DNA of 64,000 nt from assembly GCA_022570795.1 (NCBI GenBank), contig JAKUDP010000028.1, positions 496,001 to 560,000 on the forward strand. Reading direction: 5' to 3'. Below the pieces are notes generated by a model. That model searched no databases, had not been told where the DNA came from, and was given only the letters and a program-made list of their open reading frames with translations. The first letter of the stretch is position 1. The number at the start of each line of letters is the position of its first letter. The stretch comes from Sphaerulina vaccinii (Eukaryota > Ascomycota > Dothideomycetes > Mycosphaerellales > Mycosphaerellaceae). This document shows positions 22,035 to 31,937 of this stretch, piece by piece. The translations under genes and the position numbers were made by a program.

Positions 22035-23582
22035 TCATGGCTCCCAAGGCCCTTTCGCGCGCTTCCCAGTCAAAAGCTCAGGTAGACCATCTTCACGCAC
22101 CAACAAGATATCTTCATGTCGAACCCCAAACTTATCAACCAAATAGATGCCTGGCTCACTCGTGAACGTCATTCCAGCCTTCAACAGTGTCGCAGTATTG
22201 CCTTTGTTCAAATACGGACTCTCATGAGCTTTAATCCCGATTCCATGTCCAACTCTGTGCGTGAAAGCCTCTCCATAGCCAGCGTCCGTAATGACCCCTC
22301 TCGCAGCAAGATCAACAGCAGCACAAGTTCCATTCTCGTGGAGAGCGTGGAGGGAAGCAGTTTGTGCATCGAGTACGATGTCCCAGACGTGCAGTTTCTC
22401 TTTCACATCTTGGCTCAAAGCTGCGAAGTCTTGCTCTGTTTCTGGTTTAGTGAAGAAAGGCGGAAAGAAGGATCGACAGATATCGCTGCTATAGCCATAG
22501 AGATGTGCTCCGACATCAATCAGAACCATCGTCTCTGTTTCGAGAACTTTCGTGCCATCTGTGCCGCCATGTGGGTTACTCGCATCTTCATCGAAGAGCA
22601 CTATATCGAAGAAGGGAACCATGCCAGCAGAACGCATGGTGTTATCCAGAACCCACATGACTTCATCTTCGCTAAGACCTGGAATCAGGCATTTGCGCAT
22701 TGCGCGCACAGCTTCGACAGTGCCAGTATTGACAGCGCGGAGGATGCCGATCTCAGCTGGGGACTTGATCTGTCGTACTCGTTCGACTGCTCCACTTAGG
22801 CCGTGGACTTCGAATCCGTGCTGGGATAGGCCGCGGGAGATGAAGTCACGCATTTCTTCGTCAACCATGATCTTTGGTGGGGTCTTCTTATGGGAAGCGA
22901 AGATTGGGGATTGAAGTAGAGTGGTATAAGGATCCCAATGTTCTTCGTACGTGACAACTTCGATCTCCTCTGAAAATGGCATCTTCAAGAGACGTGCTCG
23001 CTCCGCTTCAAAGGCAGGAACCAGGAATGTCGTGTTGGCGAGAACGTTGCCAGAACTGGTAAGATGGGGTTTCACGATCATAACGAAGGGTCTTTCTTCG
23101 GGCTCCCAGACTTCCCACTCAGACTGGGTGATATTGGCAAAGTAGGAGAACGTGTAGCCTGGTTCGACTGCAAAGGCGTCGAAGCCATCTTCGTGTAGTG
23201 CTTCAGCCAGTCGTTGTCTTCGGGTTATGAATTCTGAAAGTTGTAGAGGTTTCGCCGTGGAGAGAAAATCCAGGCCAGTGTCCTGTTGTAAGGTCTTGAT
23301 TGAGCAGTGCTGGAAGTTCTTAAGATGATGAGGGATGTCCTTCAAGCGCAGGCCCTTTGTGGTATGCCACATACATGGCTCGTGTCGCGATCCCCCAGAG
23401 TAGTGCGGTTTACGACAGATCGGATCTGGTTCAGGTGCCGTAACAATGAAATGCGCGATCCAGAGCAGACCGAGCAAGACGGTGCCAGAGAAGCCCAGCA
23501 GTTGCTTCCGCGTCAGTGAGGTCTTCCGGTCTTGATTCCAACGCCCGGGTGGGATTCCTGTCTTTTCTGTCTTCTCGAGCAT
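22035..23582 (-). CDS. membrane-anchored M24 peptidase (Xaa-Pro aminopeptidase/prolidase-like)
   Basis: A single exon of 515 residues starting at MLEKTEKTGIPPGRW. A hydrophobic segment (LLGFSGTVLLGLLWIAHFIV, about residues 28-50) with basic residues before it predicts a type II signal anchor. The lumenal or extracellular part has an N-terminal creatinase-like domain and the M24 'pita-bread' domain. The five metal ligands are visible: two Asp in LIDVGAHLYGYSSDICRSF, His in HRVGHGIGIKAHE, Glu in TFTSEPGIYL and Glu in GVRHEDILLV. The family cleaves the bond before proline in peptides. The single-exon structure and full motif set suggest an active enzyme. The stop lies 76 bp from the stop of the convergent glyoxalase-fold gene. 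Confidence 0.9.
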   Translation of the reverse strand: MLEKTEKTGIPPGRWNQDRKTSLTRKQLLGFSGTVLLGLLWIAHFIVTAPEPDPICRKPHYSGGSRHEPCMWHTTKGLRLKDIPHHLKNFQHCSIKTLQQDTGLDFLSTAKPLQLSEFITRRQRLAEALHEDGFDAFAVEPGYTFSYFANITQSEWEVWEPEERPFVMIVKPHLTSSGNVLANTTFLVPAFEAERARLLKMPFSEEIEVVTYEEHWDPYTTLLQSPIFASHKKTPPKIMVDEEMRDFISRGLSQHGFEVHGLSGAVERVRQIKSPAEIGILRAVNTGTVEAVRAMRKCLIPGLSEDEVMWVLDNTMRSAGMVPFFDIVLFDEDASNPHGGTDGTKVLETETMVLIDVGAHLYGYSSDICRSFFPPFFTKPETEQDFAALSQDVKEKLHVWDIVLDAQTASLHALHENGTCAAVDLAARGVITDAGYGEAFTHRVGHGIGIKAHESPYLNKGNTATLLKAGMTFTSEPGIYLVDKFGVRHEDILLVREDGLPELLTGKRAKGPWEP

Positions 23583-24078
23583 CTTTGACTCTATTTTCAA
23601 CCTCGCACGAGAGGTTGTAGGACTACGCCTGCTGCTCAGATCAGCAAAATCTGCTTACATGATGTCGCCCGGGGCAGATAGGCGAGATGGCCAAGCGATG
23701 TCCATTGAAAACTCAAGTCTGGAACTCGCGGTGAGACTGGGAGAGGCACGTCAATCGTGCTATGAATACGAGCTCATCTCGATCAACAGGTGGCGGCCAT
23801 GCTTGCGCAGTTCTGGACTGCGAGCGGAGTAAAAGCAATTGAGTTGGTATTTTGAGAGGACTTCGCGAGTGAGGCTGAGATTGACACGTGATGTTCGCAA
23901 GTGTGGCTGGTGAAACGGCGCGCATCTCGTTTGAAGTTCACGTAACAAAGGCATCTCTGTCTCTACAAGTATCAACATCACATTGCTCTTGCCATTCCAA
24001 TCTTGAACATCTCTTTGCGCTCTCGACAAGTCGCGATTCCAGCTCCATCATCCGCTTGATATCGAGACATCCACAACA
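23583..24078. other. divergent promoter of M24 peptidase and SPT5
   Basis: About 500 bp between two divergent genes. I see no coding region. The sequence just before the SPT5 ATG (ATCGAGACATCCACAACA) is an ordinary leader. Confidence 0.5.
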
Positions 24079-27000
24079 ATGAGCACGTCCAACCTCCTCG
24101 ATCAGAATTTCCCGGACGAGGAGGAAGAGGACGACTTCAACCCGGATCAACATGTCTCTGATGACGAGGACGACGCGAAACCACAAGTCGACGACGACGA
24201 GGATGAGCGGCCTGCCACGAGTAGAGCAAATGCCGACGACGATGAGGTAAAGGAGGACGTTGGCCCTGACGATGATGCCAATGAGAACGGCGACGATGAG
24301 CCCAAGGACGACGAAGAGGATGAGGAAGAAGAAGAGGAAGAAGAGGACGAGGACGATGAAGACGATGTAGGGAGACCGTCGAAGCGCAGAAAGCAGAGGC
24401 GGAATCAGTTCATCGATGTGGAGGCTGAGGTCGATGAAGACGATGAGGAGGAGCCCGAAGAAGAAGACGACCTCCCTGGCGAGGAAATGCACCCGGATGA
24501 CCTCCAAGAGTTGCCTCCTGGTGCCGACAGGGACGACCGCATGCACAGAGAGCTGGATCGCAAGAGAGAACAGCAGGAAGCGATGGATGTGGAGGAGACT
24601 GCCGCACGATTGAAGGAGAGATATGGCAGACAGAATCGCGCTACGGGCTCAGCGTCTGGAATAGTCCCACAGCGCTTGCTGATGCCTACTGCAGAGGATC
24701 CTCGAATCTGGTTCATGAAGTGCCGTCCAGGAAAGGAGCGTGAAATCATCTTTGCGCTCCAGAACCGCATAGTAGAACGACAGCGATCTCGTGAACCAGT
24801 ACAAATCTTCTCTGCCTTCGAACGAGCCGCCACTGGTGCCATGGCTGGCAAGATCTACGTGGAGGCACGTCGCTTGGATGATGTTACTGCTGCGCTCGAT
24901 GGTATTACCAACGTGTTCATGGGCACCAAGCCACAGCTCATTCCAATCGAGGAGATGCCGGCTTTACTGAGGGTCAAGAAGAGCAAGTCACTTGAGCCGG
25001 GCATGTACGTGCGACCCAAGCGGGGACTGTACGCTAATGATCTCGCCATGGTCGAAGAGGTAGAGCCTAATGGGACGGAAGTGTCACTCAGACTGATTCC
25101 TCGCTTGGACTATGGCCAGACAGAGGATGCCAATGCTGCGGCCGTGATGGAGCCTGACGGACAAGGCGGTATGAAGCGCAAGCGCGTTGTGCAGCCATTC
25201 AAGCAAAGACCACCAGCTCGCCTGTTCAGCGAGACCGAAGCGAAGAGGAAGCACGGTCGATACCTGTCCAAGAAGACTGGTCTTAGCGGGAACAGTTGGT
25301 CGTATCAGGGTAAAGATTATATCGATGGGTTTCTCGTCGATGACTTCAAGGTCGCTCATCTTCTGGTGGAGGACGTGAATCCGACGCTTGAGGAGGTCAC
25401 CAAGTTCGCCGCCGCGACGGACGATGGCACTGAGAACCTAGATCTTGCTGCTCTTGCGCAGACTCTCAAGGCTGGCGTTGGGGCCGACTACCTGCCAGGC
25501 GACAAAGTCGAGATCTACCGCGGTGAGCAGAAAGGCGTTACTGGGCGGGCGACACAGGTCTACAACGATGTTATTAAGATCGAAGTAGATTCCGGTGTCC
25601 TCGCAGGGAAGACCATTGAAGCACCCATCAAGGATCTGCGCAAGCTCTTTAAGGAGGGAGATCACGTCAAAGTCATAGGGGGCAGCAAATTTCAAGATGA
25701 AGTTGGTATGGTCGTAAGGATACGCGACGAGCGAATCACAATCCTCACGGACAGCAACCAGCAAGAAATTACAGTCTTTGCCAAGGATCTTCGCGAGGCT
25801 TCGGACAGTGGTGGTGCAGTCGGCGCAACCAAGTACGATCTTTTCGATCTTGTACAGCTGGACGCGTCCACTGTTGCCTGCGTTGTCAAAGTCGATCGCG
25901 AAAGTTTGCGTGTTCTGGATCAACTGGGCAGCGTACGAGCACTCCTACCATCTGCTGTCTCGAACAAGATTGAGAAGCGCCGCGAAGGTGCACCGGCTAC
26001 GGACCACCAAGGAAATGAGATAAAGGCAGAGGACACTGTAAAGGAGTACGGAGGTGAGGCGCGTCAAGGCAAAGTTCTGCACGTTCACCGTGGCTACGTC
26101 TTTGCTCAGTCACGAGAAAGCAGAGACAATGCTGGCGTGTTCGTCGCTCGTACGAGCAATGTGCTCACAGTAGCTGCCAAGGGTGGTCGCGTTGGTCCAG
26201 ACTTGACAAAGATGAACCAGGCACTGACAGGGAAGAATGGCAACGCGCCTCTCCCAATGCCTCCGCCAGTGATGAAGGGCCGTGACAAGCTCATTGGGCG
26301 TACAGTCAAGATAAAGGTCGGACCCATGAAAGCCATGATCGGAATTGTGAAAGAGTCCAGTGATGCTGGTGCGCTCGTCGAGCTGCATAGCAAGAACAAG
26401 AAGCTCACCATGCCAAAGGAGAAGTTGGCTGTTATTGACCCAACGACCGGACAAGTCATCTGCCCTAATGCAAATGAGTTCGGCTTTGGTGGACCTAGAG
26501 GTTTGCCAGGCCGTGGGCCGCCGATGGGAGGAGCAACTCCTGGCAGGTTTGGTGGTGCGCCGCCAATGGCTACTGGCGGTCGGACACCAGCATACGCCAT
26601 GGCAGGAGGCGGTCGCACACCAGCATATGCCGGAGCAGGCGGTGGTCGCACACCTGCATGGCAAGCTGGAGGTGGCGGGCAGACTGCTTATGGTGCTGGT
26701 GGCACGACTTCGTATGGCGGACAGACGAGTTATGGAGGAGCCACATCATACGGCGGCGGCTCTGTATGGGGTGGTGGAGGAGGCGGAGCAGTAAGTCTTA
26801 CTGCATTTGACATCTCGAAGATCGTCACTAACATCATCGCAGCAATCTACCTGGAACCCTAATGCGGCAGGAGGTCGCACACCAGCCTACGTCGCCAACG
26901 CTGGTGGAAAGACTCCAGCATACTCTGGTTCTGGCCTCGAAGCCCCCACGCCAGGTGCATATTCCGCCCCTACTCCTGGCGCATATTCAGCACCCACGCC

Positions 27001-27202
27001 GGGTGCAGGTTACGGTGACAGAGGCGCTGCGTATAATACCCCAGCGAACTATGCGACACCTGGAGGATTCCCTGAAACGCCCGCACCATATAGCGCAGAA
27101 ACACCTGCTGCGCAGAATGATGATGGACCACGGTAAGTTCTGCTTTTGCCTTCACTGTCCAGTATGACTGGTCGCTGACTCTTGTTTCTCAGTTACGACT
27201 AG
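24079..27202 (+). CDS. SPT5: transcription elongation factor SPT5
   Basis: Exons 24079-26790, 26843-27132 and 27193-27202 give 1003 residues. The last exon holds only the final Tyr-Asp and stop. The first 170 residues are extremely acidic (Asp/Glu runs). They are followed by the NGN domain (DPRIWFMKCRPGKEREIIFA) that binds SPT4, a series of KOW domains (for example LPGDKVEIYRGEQKGVTGRA and FKEGDHVKVIGGSKFQDEVG) and a C-terminal region of GGRTPAY-like repeats, then APTPGAYS repeats. The phosphorylatable C-terminal repeats recruit elongation and capping factors. SPT5 with SPT4 clamps RNA polymerase II during elongation. The first intron (52 nt) interrupts the repeat region. Length and domain order are normal. 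Confidence 0.95.
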
Positions 27203-27473
27203 TCTGCATTTGCAATGGAGGTCTGCTTCTACGACGCCACAGAAGTCGGCTTGAGAGCGAGATCACACAATATAATAGATTGATTGCATTGAGATAGCAT
27301 AGCGACAGGTCTTGGGTGAAAGTATTGTTGTACTATTAGGTATACGAGACACTTCAGAATGTTTCAAACTGCCACATATCTCGCGTCTTCCTTCTCGTTT
27401 CGTGACACTCGTGCGTCGTGCAGTCGTGAAGCTTTCTGCATAGCTTCGCGTTCTACAGCCCATACAGCTGCAC

Positions 27474-30044
27474 TCACTCGTAGATTATATTATCATCCTC
27501 ATTCTCATCAACCTCATCGTCCTCAGCCTCTGCCAGTCGCGAACGTCTCGCACCAGCGACACTCTGCCTGGCAGTCAAGAACTTATTCATGTTAAACACC
27601 TCCTGTTCTTCGTCCTCAGAGCCGGAAGCGAATCCTTCATCGCTGACAAGATCTTCGAGCAGCAGTTGCGTCCTATGTCTTCCAGGTAATCTCCTCTGTT
27701 GCGTCTTCTCATACATCATCAAACTCATCTGGATCGCGGCAACCTCGTCCATGGCCATCTTGCCTGGATCTTCTAGTCCTATCTCTTTCGCAGACTTGTA
27801 CGTCGATCGTATATGATCCGGAGAGTGCCTGGGATTGAAGTGTCTTGAAGAACCCCAGAAGACACCGCCGAGGAAAGCTCGTTTGACCAACATTTCTTCT
27901 TTGAGGTTCCGAGGCCGGTGACTGTATTCAAATAGAGCATTGGCGTAGGATGTCGCCAGGCTGTACCATTGCTCAGGAGACTGGTGCTTTAGTTTCAGAG
28001 CCCAGCCTTGTATGATTTCTGCTACGAAGGCTTGAATGTGTTCCGGGTCCGCGCAGGATTTAATTCCAGCGAAAGCAGTCAGTTTCGCCACGCCAATAGC
28101 TACGACGGCGGACAAGGGTATGGCATCATTCTTGAGCTTGGGATAGATTTCTCCTTTCAAGTCTTTAGTTAGAGCTAATGTGTCTAGACGTAGTATCTGC
28201 TCGATTATGGGATCGTAGGCATCCTGATCACGCTGCGAAAAGCGTAGCAGGTCCTGAACGTTGAACGTATGGATGACTGCTCTGCCTGGTATTCTCTTGT
28301 GTACCATAAATTCATGCGTTCCGGCGTAGCGCCAAGAGCCCTTAGTGAATTCTCCTTTGATCTTGAGTTTCCGATGATATGGGTGGACATGGTAGACAGA
28401 ACGGGGATCCAAGGCATGCGCATCTATAACAGAGATTCGGAGCGTGTTTGGATGCTTGTTCAGCTCCTTTAGTGCTTTTTGTATTGTCCAGAGGAGGTTA
28501 TTGGAGGTGGACACGAATATGGACTGCCATTCTATCTCTTTCCCTGATCGATCGATATGGTAGAAAACCTCTTCCCAATCGAGGTTGTCACATTGTGGTG
28601 GCTGCTGGTTGAAGTTTACTTTAGCCTTGCTAAATTTCCTGGAGATGAAGCCGTTTATGCTATTGCGAGCCTCGTTCGGGTCTTCATTCCAGTACCTGAA
28701 CAGGAGACCATTTAATGGCGGATGCGCTTCGACTTCCAGCACTTCGCGCAGATCCTCTTGTGCCTTTGCAATCTTCTCAGGAGTCCATTTTATAACAGTG
28801 CCGTGGGCTTGCTCGAAGGGGAACTTCGGAGCCGTAGACTTCTTCTGCAGTGTTCGTACAGGAGTTGAGCTGACTCCTTTGCGATGCTCCCGCAATGCTC
28901 GAGAAGACGATGGCCCAGCGCTGACATGGAAGCTTGTGGTCTTGCGGCGCTTTGGAGTAGGCGCAACAGTGTCACTATCTTCTCCGTCGCTCGCTGCTGG
29001 GCTGCGGGGCTCGATAGCTGCTCTGTTGCTAGCCACTTCAAGGGGTCTTTTTGGAGCGTTGCGATCTTGTTTCTTGGTCATGCGCTGCACTCTGATGCTT
29101 CGTAAGCTCACGTCTTGGTTGTTGTTCCTCCAGCTGTTCACAGCGCGCTGAATGAGACCGCGCTCACCGCGCAGGTTGGGATTCAGTTGTGCGAGTGCCC
29201 AGCCAACCGCATTGCATTCGCTTTCGTAGCGCCATCGATGCCCCTTGTACAGTTCCTTTCTACAGCAAGCGCCTGGGTAGACACAATTTGCAAGTTTGAA
29301 CTCCGGGCTCAGTTCGTCAATATTAACAGACTCGACACCGGAGCGCATCGTGACGGGTATTTGCTGGAAATGGAGGGAATGTTTCGATGAGCGCGTTGTT
29401 TGAGTTGTGGAAGACAGTGTGTTCGCGGTGGCTGTTCGAGTAGGAGCGATATTTTCAACATCTTCATCGTCGGTCGCTTCTGGGTCCCAGGACCCGATGG
29501 CTACTCTCCTACTGAAAGGCATCGGAGTAGCGCTCGCGGATGGCGAGGCATCCCGCAGAGTCGCATGTTTCGTCGAGCGCTTTGTCCGCGCCATGGAAGA
29601 CTGTGCATTTGCGGTGGCTGTCGATACAGTGAACCGTGGACGCATTGCAGGACGCACCGCGTGAGTCCTGACAGTGCTCACAGATGGGGCTTGTACTGCT
29701 GAGTTTTGGGGCATGCTCGAAATCGCTTGGAGGATGCTCGCCTCGATGGCTTTCCTGTTCGCAATCTCTGCAGGCTTTGTGGCGGGCTTGTAGATGTCCT
29801 TCCATATTTGCATGCGTTGCTGTCTTCCTTCGCACAACTGAGTCTGGATGAGATATTTCAATCTGTCATCTGTGACCACCCACGCTGAGACTTCTTCATT
29901 GAACAAGGTCTTGAACAATTCCGTTCGCCGCGTAGCTGAAAGCTCATGATCTTTGTCCAGGAAGTGCATGGCATATTTCATGCTCCAAGTCCAGTCTTTC
30001 TTGCTTGCCTCGGACGGGCCCTTCGCTGGTCGGTTCTCCCTCAT
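27474..30044 (-). CDS. DUF7587 domain protein with ART-like motifs
   Basis: A single exon of 856 residues from the first ATG (MRENRPAKGPSEASKKDW). An open stretch continues upstream without an ATG. The N-terminus is helical and Trp-rich. The middle is disordered and Ser/Thr/Arg-rich, with two related segments (TATANAQSS..., TATANTLSS..., each followed by a KH pair). Residues about 445-590 form the DUF7587 domain: LFRYWNED (Arg450), GFISRKF, FVSTSNN (Ser512-Thr-Ser514), ISVIDAHALD, THEFMVHKRIPG (Glu578). This order resembles the R...STS...E layout of ADP-ribosyltransferase folds; that link is my inference. A helical region follows, and the C-terminus is acidic (SDEGFASGSEDEEQ). No signal peptide is present. 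It is found as expanded, poorly understood families in Dothideomycetes. The function is unknown. Confidence 0.8.
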   Translation of the reverse strand: MRENRPAKGPSEASKKDWTWSMKYAMHFLDKDHELSATRRTELFKTLFNEEVSAWVVTDDRLKYLIQTQLCEGRQQRMQIWKDIYKPATKPAEIANRKAIEASILQAISSMPQNSAVQAPSVSTVRTHAVRPAMRPRFTVSTATANAQSSMARTKRSTKHATLRDASPSASATPMPFSRRVAIGSWDPEATDDEDVENIAPTRTATANTLSSTTQTTRSSKHSLHFQQIPVTMRSGVESVNIDELSPEFKLANCVYPGACCRKELYKGHRWRYESECNAVGWALAQLNPNLRGERGLIQRAVNSWRNNNQDVSLRSIRVQRMTKKQDRNAPKRPLEVASNRAAIEPRSPAASDGEDSDTVAPTPKRRKTTSFHVSAGPSSSRALREHRKGVSSTPVRTLQKKSTAPKFPFEQAHGTVIKWTPEKIAKAQEDLREVLEVEAHPPLNGLLFRYWNEDPNEARNSINGFISRKFSKAKVNFNQQPPQCDNLDWEEVFYHIDRSGKEIEWQSIFVSTSNNLLWTIQKALKELNKHPNTLRISVIDAHALDPRSVYHVHPYHRKLKIKGEFTKGSWRYAGTHEFMVHKRIPGRAVIHTFNVQDLLRFSQRDQDAYDPIIEQILRLDTLALTKDLKGEIYPKLKNDAIPLSAVVAIGVAKLTAFAGIKSCADPEHIQAFVAEIIQGWALKLKHQSPEQWYSLATSYANALFEYSHRPRNLKEEMLVKRAFLGGVFWGSSRHFNPRHSPDHIRSTYKSAKEIGLEDPGKMAMDEVAAIQMSLMMYEKTQQRRLPGRHRTQLLLEDLVSDEGFASGSEDEEQEVFNMNKFLTARQSVAGARRSRLAEAEDDEVDENEDDNIIYE

Positions 30045-30195
30045 AGCTGTACTACGCTTGCTAGCTGGCTGCTGGAGCGGGCGACTGATATTGCGATGTT
30101 GGGACCCCAGATTGGACCTACAGAGATTGAATGGCAAATCGCCACGAGGTTGGCGGCGTGAGACGTCTATCAAGTCTTTTAGGTCACCCCACTAC

Positions 30196-30630
30196 TCAGT
30201 ATTCAAAGTTCATGGAGAACCAGGGGTGTGGTATGGCCCCATTGGATGCATTGTAGGCATCTTTGGAAGAGCCATACTGGCAGTGCATCAGCATGAGCTC
30301 TGCAGACATCGTAGACTCGTTCGAAATGCAGTCAAGAACGCGTATCTCGAATGTCCTGCCTCCACTGTGTGCTGCCAGTGTATGATTTGACGCGACAACG
30401 CCGTTGCTGGTAGACTTCGCGGCCATTGACAACGGTCCCAAAGTCGTGCCATCATGCTGCATTGTGGTATGAAGATATCGAAGAAGACATCCTCCTGGCA
30501 ACAAGAAGTACGAGTCGTTGCTGATGGCAATGATCAAAGTTTGCAGAAAGTGAAGTTGGGAAAGGAAAAGGAAAGCGCCCATCACGACCAGAGACTTCAC
30601 AACATCATCAACGCGTGCTTTTATATTCAT
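30196..30630 (-). CDS. doubtful small hypothetical protein
   Basis: An open frame of up to 144 residues with ATG codons at 30630, further inside at MGAFLFLSQ, and at MQHDGTTLG. The first part has a hydrophobic stretch that could be a membrane segment or signal. The rest (NGVVASNHTLAAHSGGRTFE, NESTMSAEL) has ordinary protein composition, but I recognise no family. A good TATA element (ATATAAAA on the minus strand) overlaps the first ATG. If it is used, translation would start at one of the internal ATGs and give about 87-128 residues. The gene may be real, lineage-specific, or spurious. Confidence 0.3.
   Translation of the reverse strand: MNIKARVDDVVKSLVVMGAFLFLSQLHFLQTLIIAISNDSYFLLPGGCLLRYLHTTMQHDGTTLGPLSMAAKSTSNGVVASNHTLAAHSGGRTFEIRVLDCISNESTMSAELMLMHCQYGSSKDAYNASNGAIPHPWFSMNFEY
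30619..30626 (-). promoter_or_regulatory. possible TATA box
   Basis: The minus strand reads ATATAAAA, followed by GCACGCG. It is one of the best TATA matches in the window and is positioned to drive the small open frame at 30196-30630 from an internal ATG. No transcript evidence is available. Confidence 0.35.
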
Positions 30631-30986
30631 CACTTCATCATAACGTGATCACAAGCAATGTAAGAGCCGCTACTGTGGAAGACTGGTTAGATAGGAACAT
30701 GAGGGACACAGTCTCGGGTTCCTTCTAAAGTGCCACTTGTCGAGTGGTTTGGCAAGAAGACATACACTTCTGACTGTGACATCTGGTTCGCTGACCCACT
30801 TCTGGGTGTCGATTAGTTGTGACTCTTCAACAATAAAGGCAAGAACTATACACCAGGACAGTCTGCTCCCATCTCTTCGTCTCTCCTACAACACTGAACC
30901 ACTTACATCCACAACATCACATCAACCACAGCATACTACCACTTCCGAGGTACTTTCGAGTATACACTCAATACTACACAACCAAG

Positions 30987-31937
30987 ATGTCACAACACGC
31001 AAAGATCAGAATTGTCTGCATATCAGACACGCATGGCTTTGCTCCTGGTGAGGGCTATGTGCTACCAAAAGGAGGTGTGTTACACTTGTGACTTCATGAG
31101 CAACCCCAACAGACTCGCTGACATGATCTAGACGTGTTGATTCACGCCGGTGACCTTACGAATCAAGGTAGCCTGAGCGAGATGCGAAAAGTAGCCACCT
31201 GGCTCAGCAAACTAGATTTCGCGGTGAAGATTGTCATCGCTGGCAACCATGACCTCTCGCTGGACACAAAATATGCATTGAAGTACGAGAGCGGATGGAA
31301 CGTCACGCCGACAGACGTCGAAGCAGAAGCATGCAGGAACCTCATGGCTTCCATTCCAGATCTCGTGTATCTGCAGCACTCCAATGCTGTGGTCAGCATC
31401 CCAGAAAAGAATGTCACACTGCGTGTTTTCGGCTCACCGTATTCTCCTGATAGGGGCAAACAGAACTGGGCGTTCCAGTATAACCAGAACGAGGCGGATG
31501 CTCTCTGGGAGGCGATCCCGAAGGATACACAAGTTCTGATCACACACACGCCACCATTCGGGATATGTGATACAAGTGCTCACTGGCAAGAGGGCGGATG
31601 TGATGTCTTGAGAGGAAAGCTGAGTCAGATAAGGCCAGCTCTTCATGTATGTGGCCATTGTCATGAAGGACGAGAAGCTGTCATTGCGAACTGGGCTGAG
31701 GACAGTACGACGACGTGGACCGACCCATCCGGAGGCAGCAAGAAGATGTCTTTGCTAGATCTGACAGGCAAAGCCCTCTCCTCTAGTCCGCTCGAGGTTG
31801 GCACAGAGACTGCCGTCATCAACGCTAGCATCATGGCCAAGTCTCATGGACGTGGTTCGAAGACGTTCAACAAGGCTGTCGTGGTCGATCTGCTGGTTCC
31901 TGCTCAAAATCATGACAACCCTTTGCCAGGAGCGTGA
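30987..31937 (+). CDS. calcineurin-like metallophosphoesterase (MPPED-like)
   Basis: Exons 30987-31074 and 31132-31937 (57-nt intron) give 297 residues. The metallophosphoesterase signatures occur in order: CISDTHGF (D-x-H), DVLIHAGDLT (GD), VIAGNHDLS (GNHD), VLITHTPPFG and HVCGHCHEGREAV (GHxH). The intron falls between the first and second motifs, exactly before DVLIHAGD. The compact arrangement and the HTPPFG block are those of the MPPED1/2-like branch, whose members are weak phosphodiesterases. The natural substrate is unknown. No targeting signal is visible. Confidence 0.92.

Noticed and set aside
24405..24851. Ser-rich antisense frames over SPT5
   Set aside because: They mirror the acidic GAG/GAC-rich SPT5 coding strand; the serine runs are reverse-complement artefacts.
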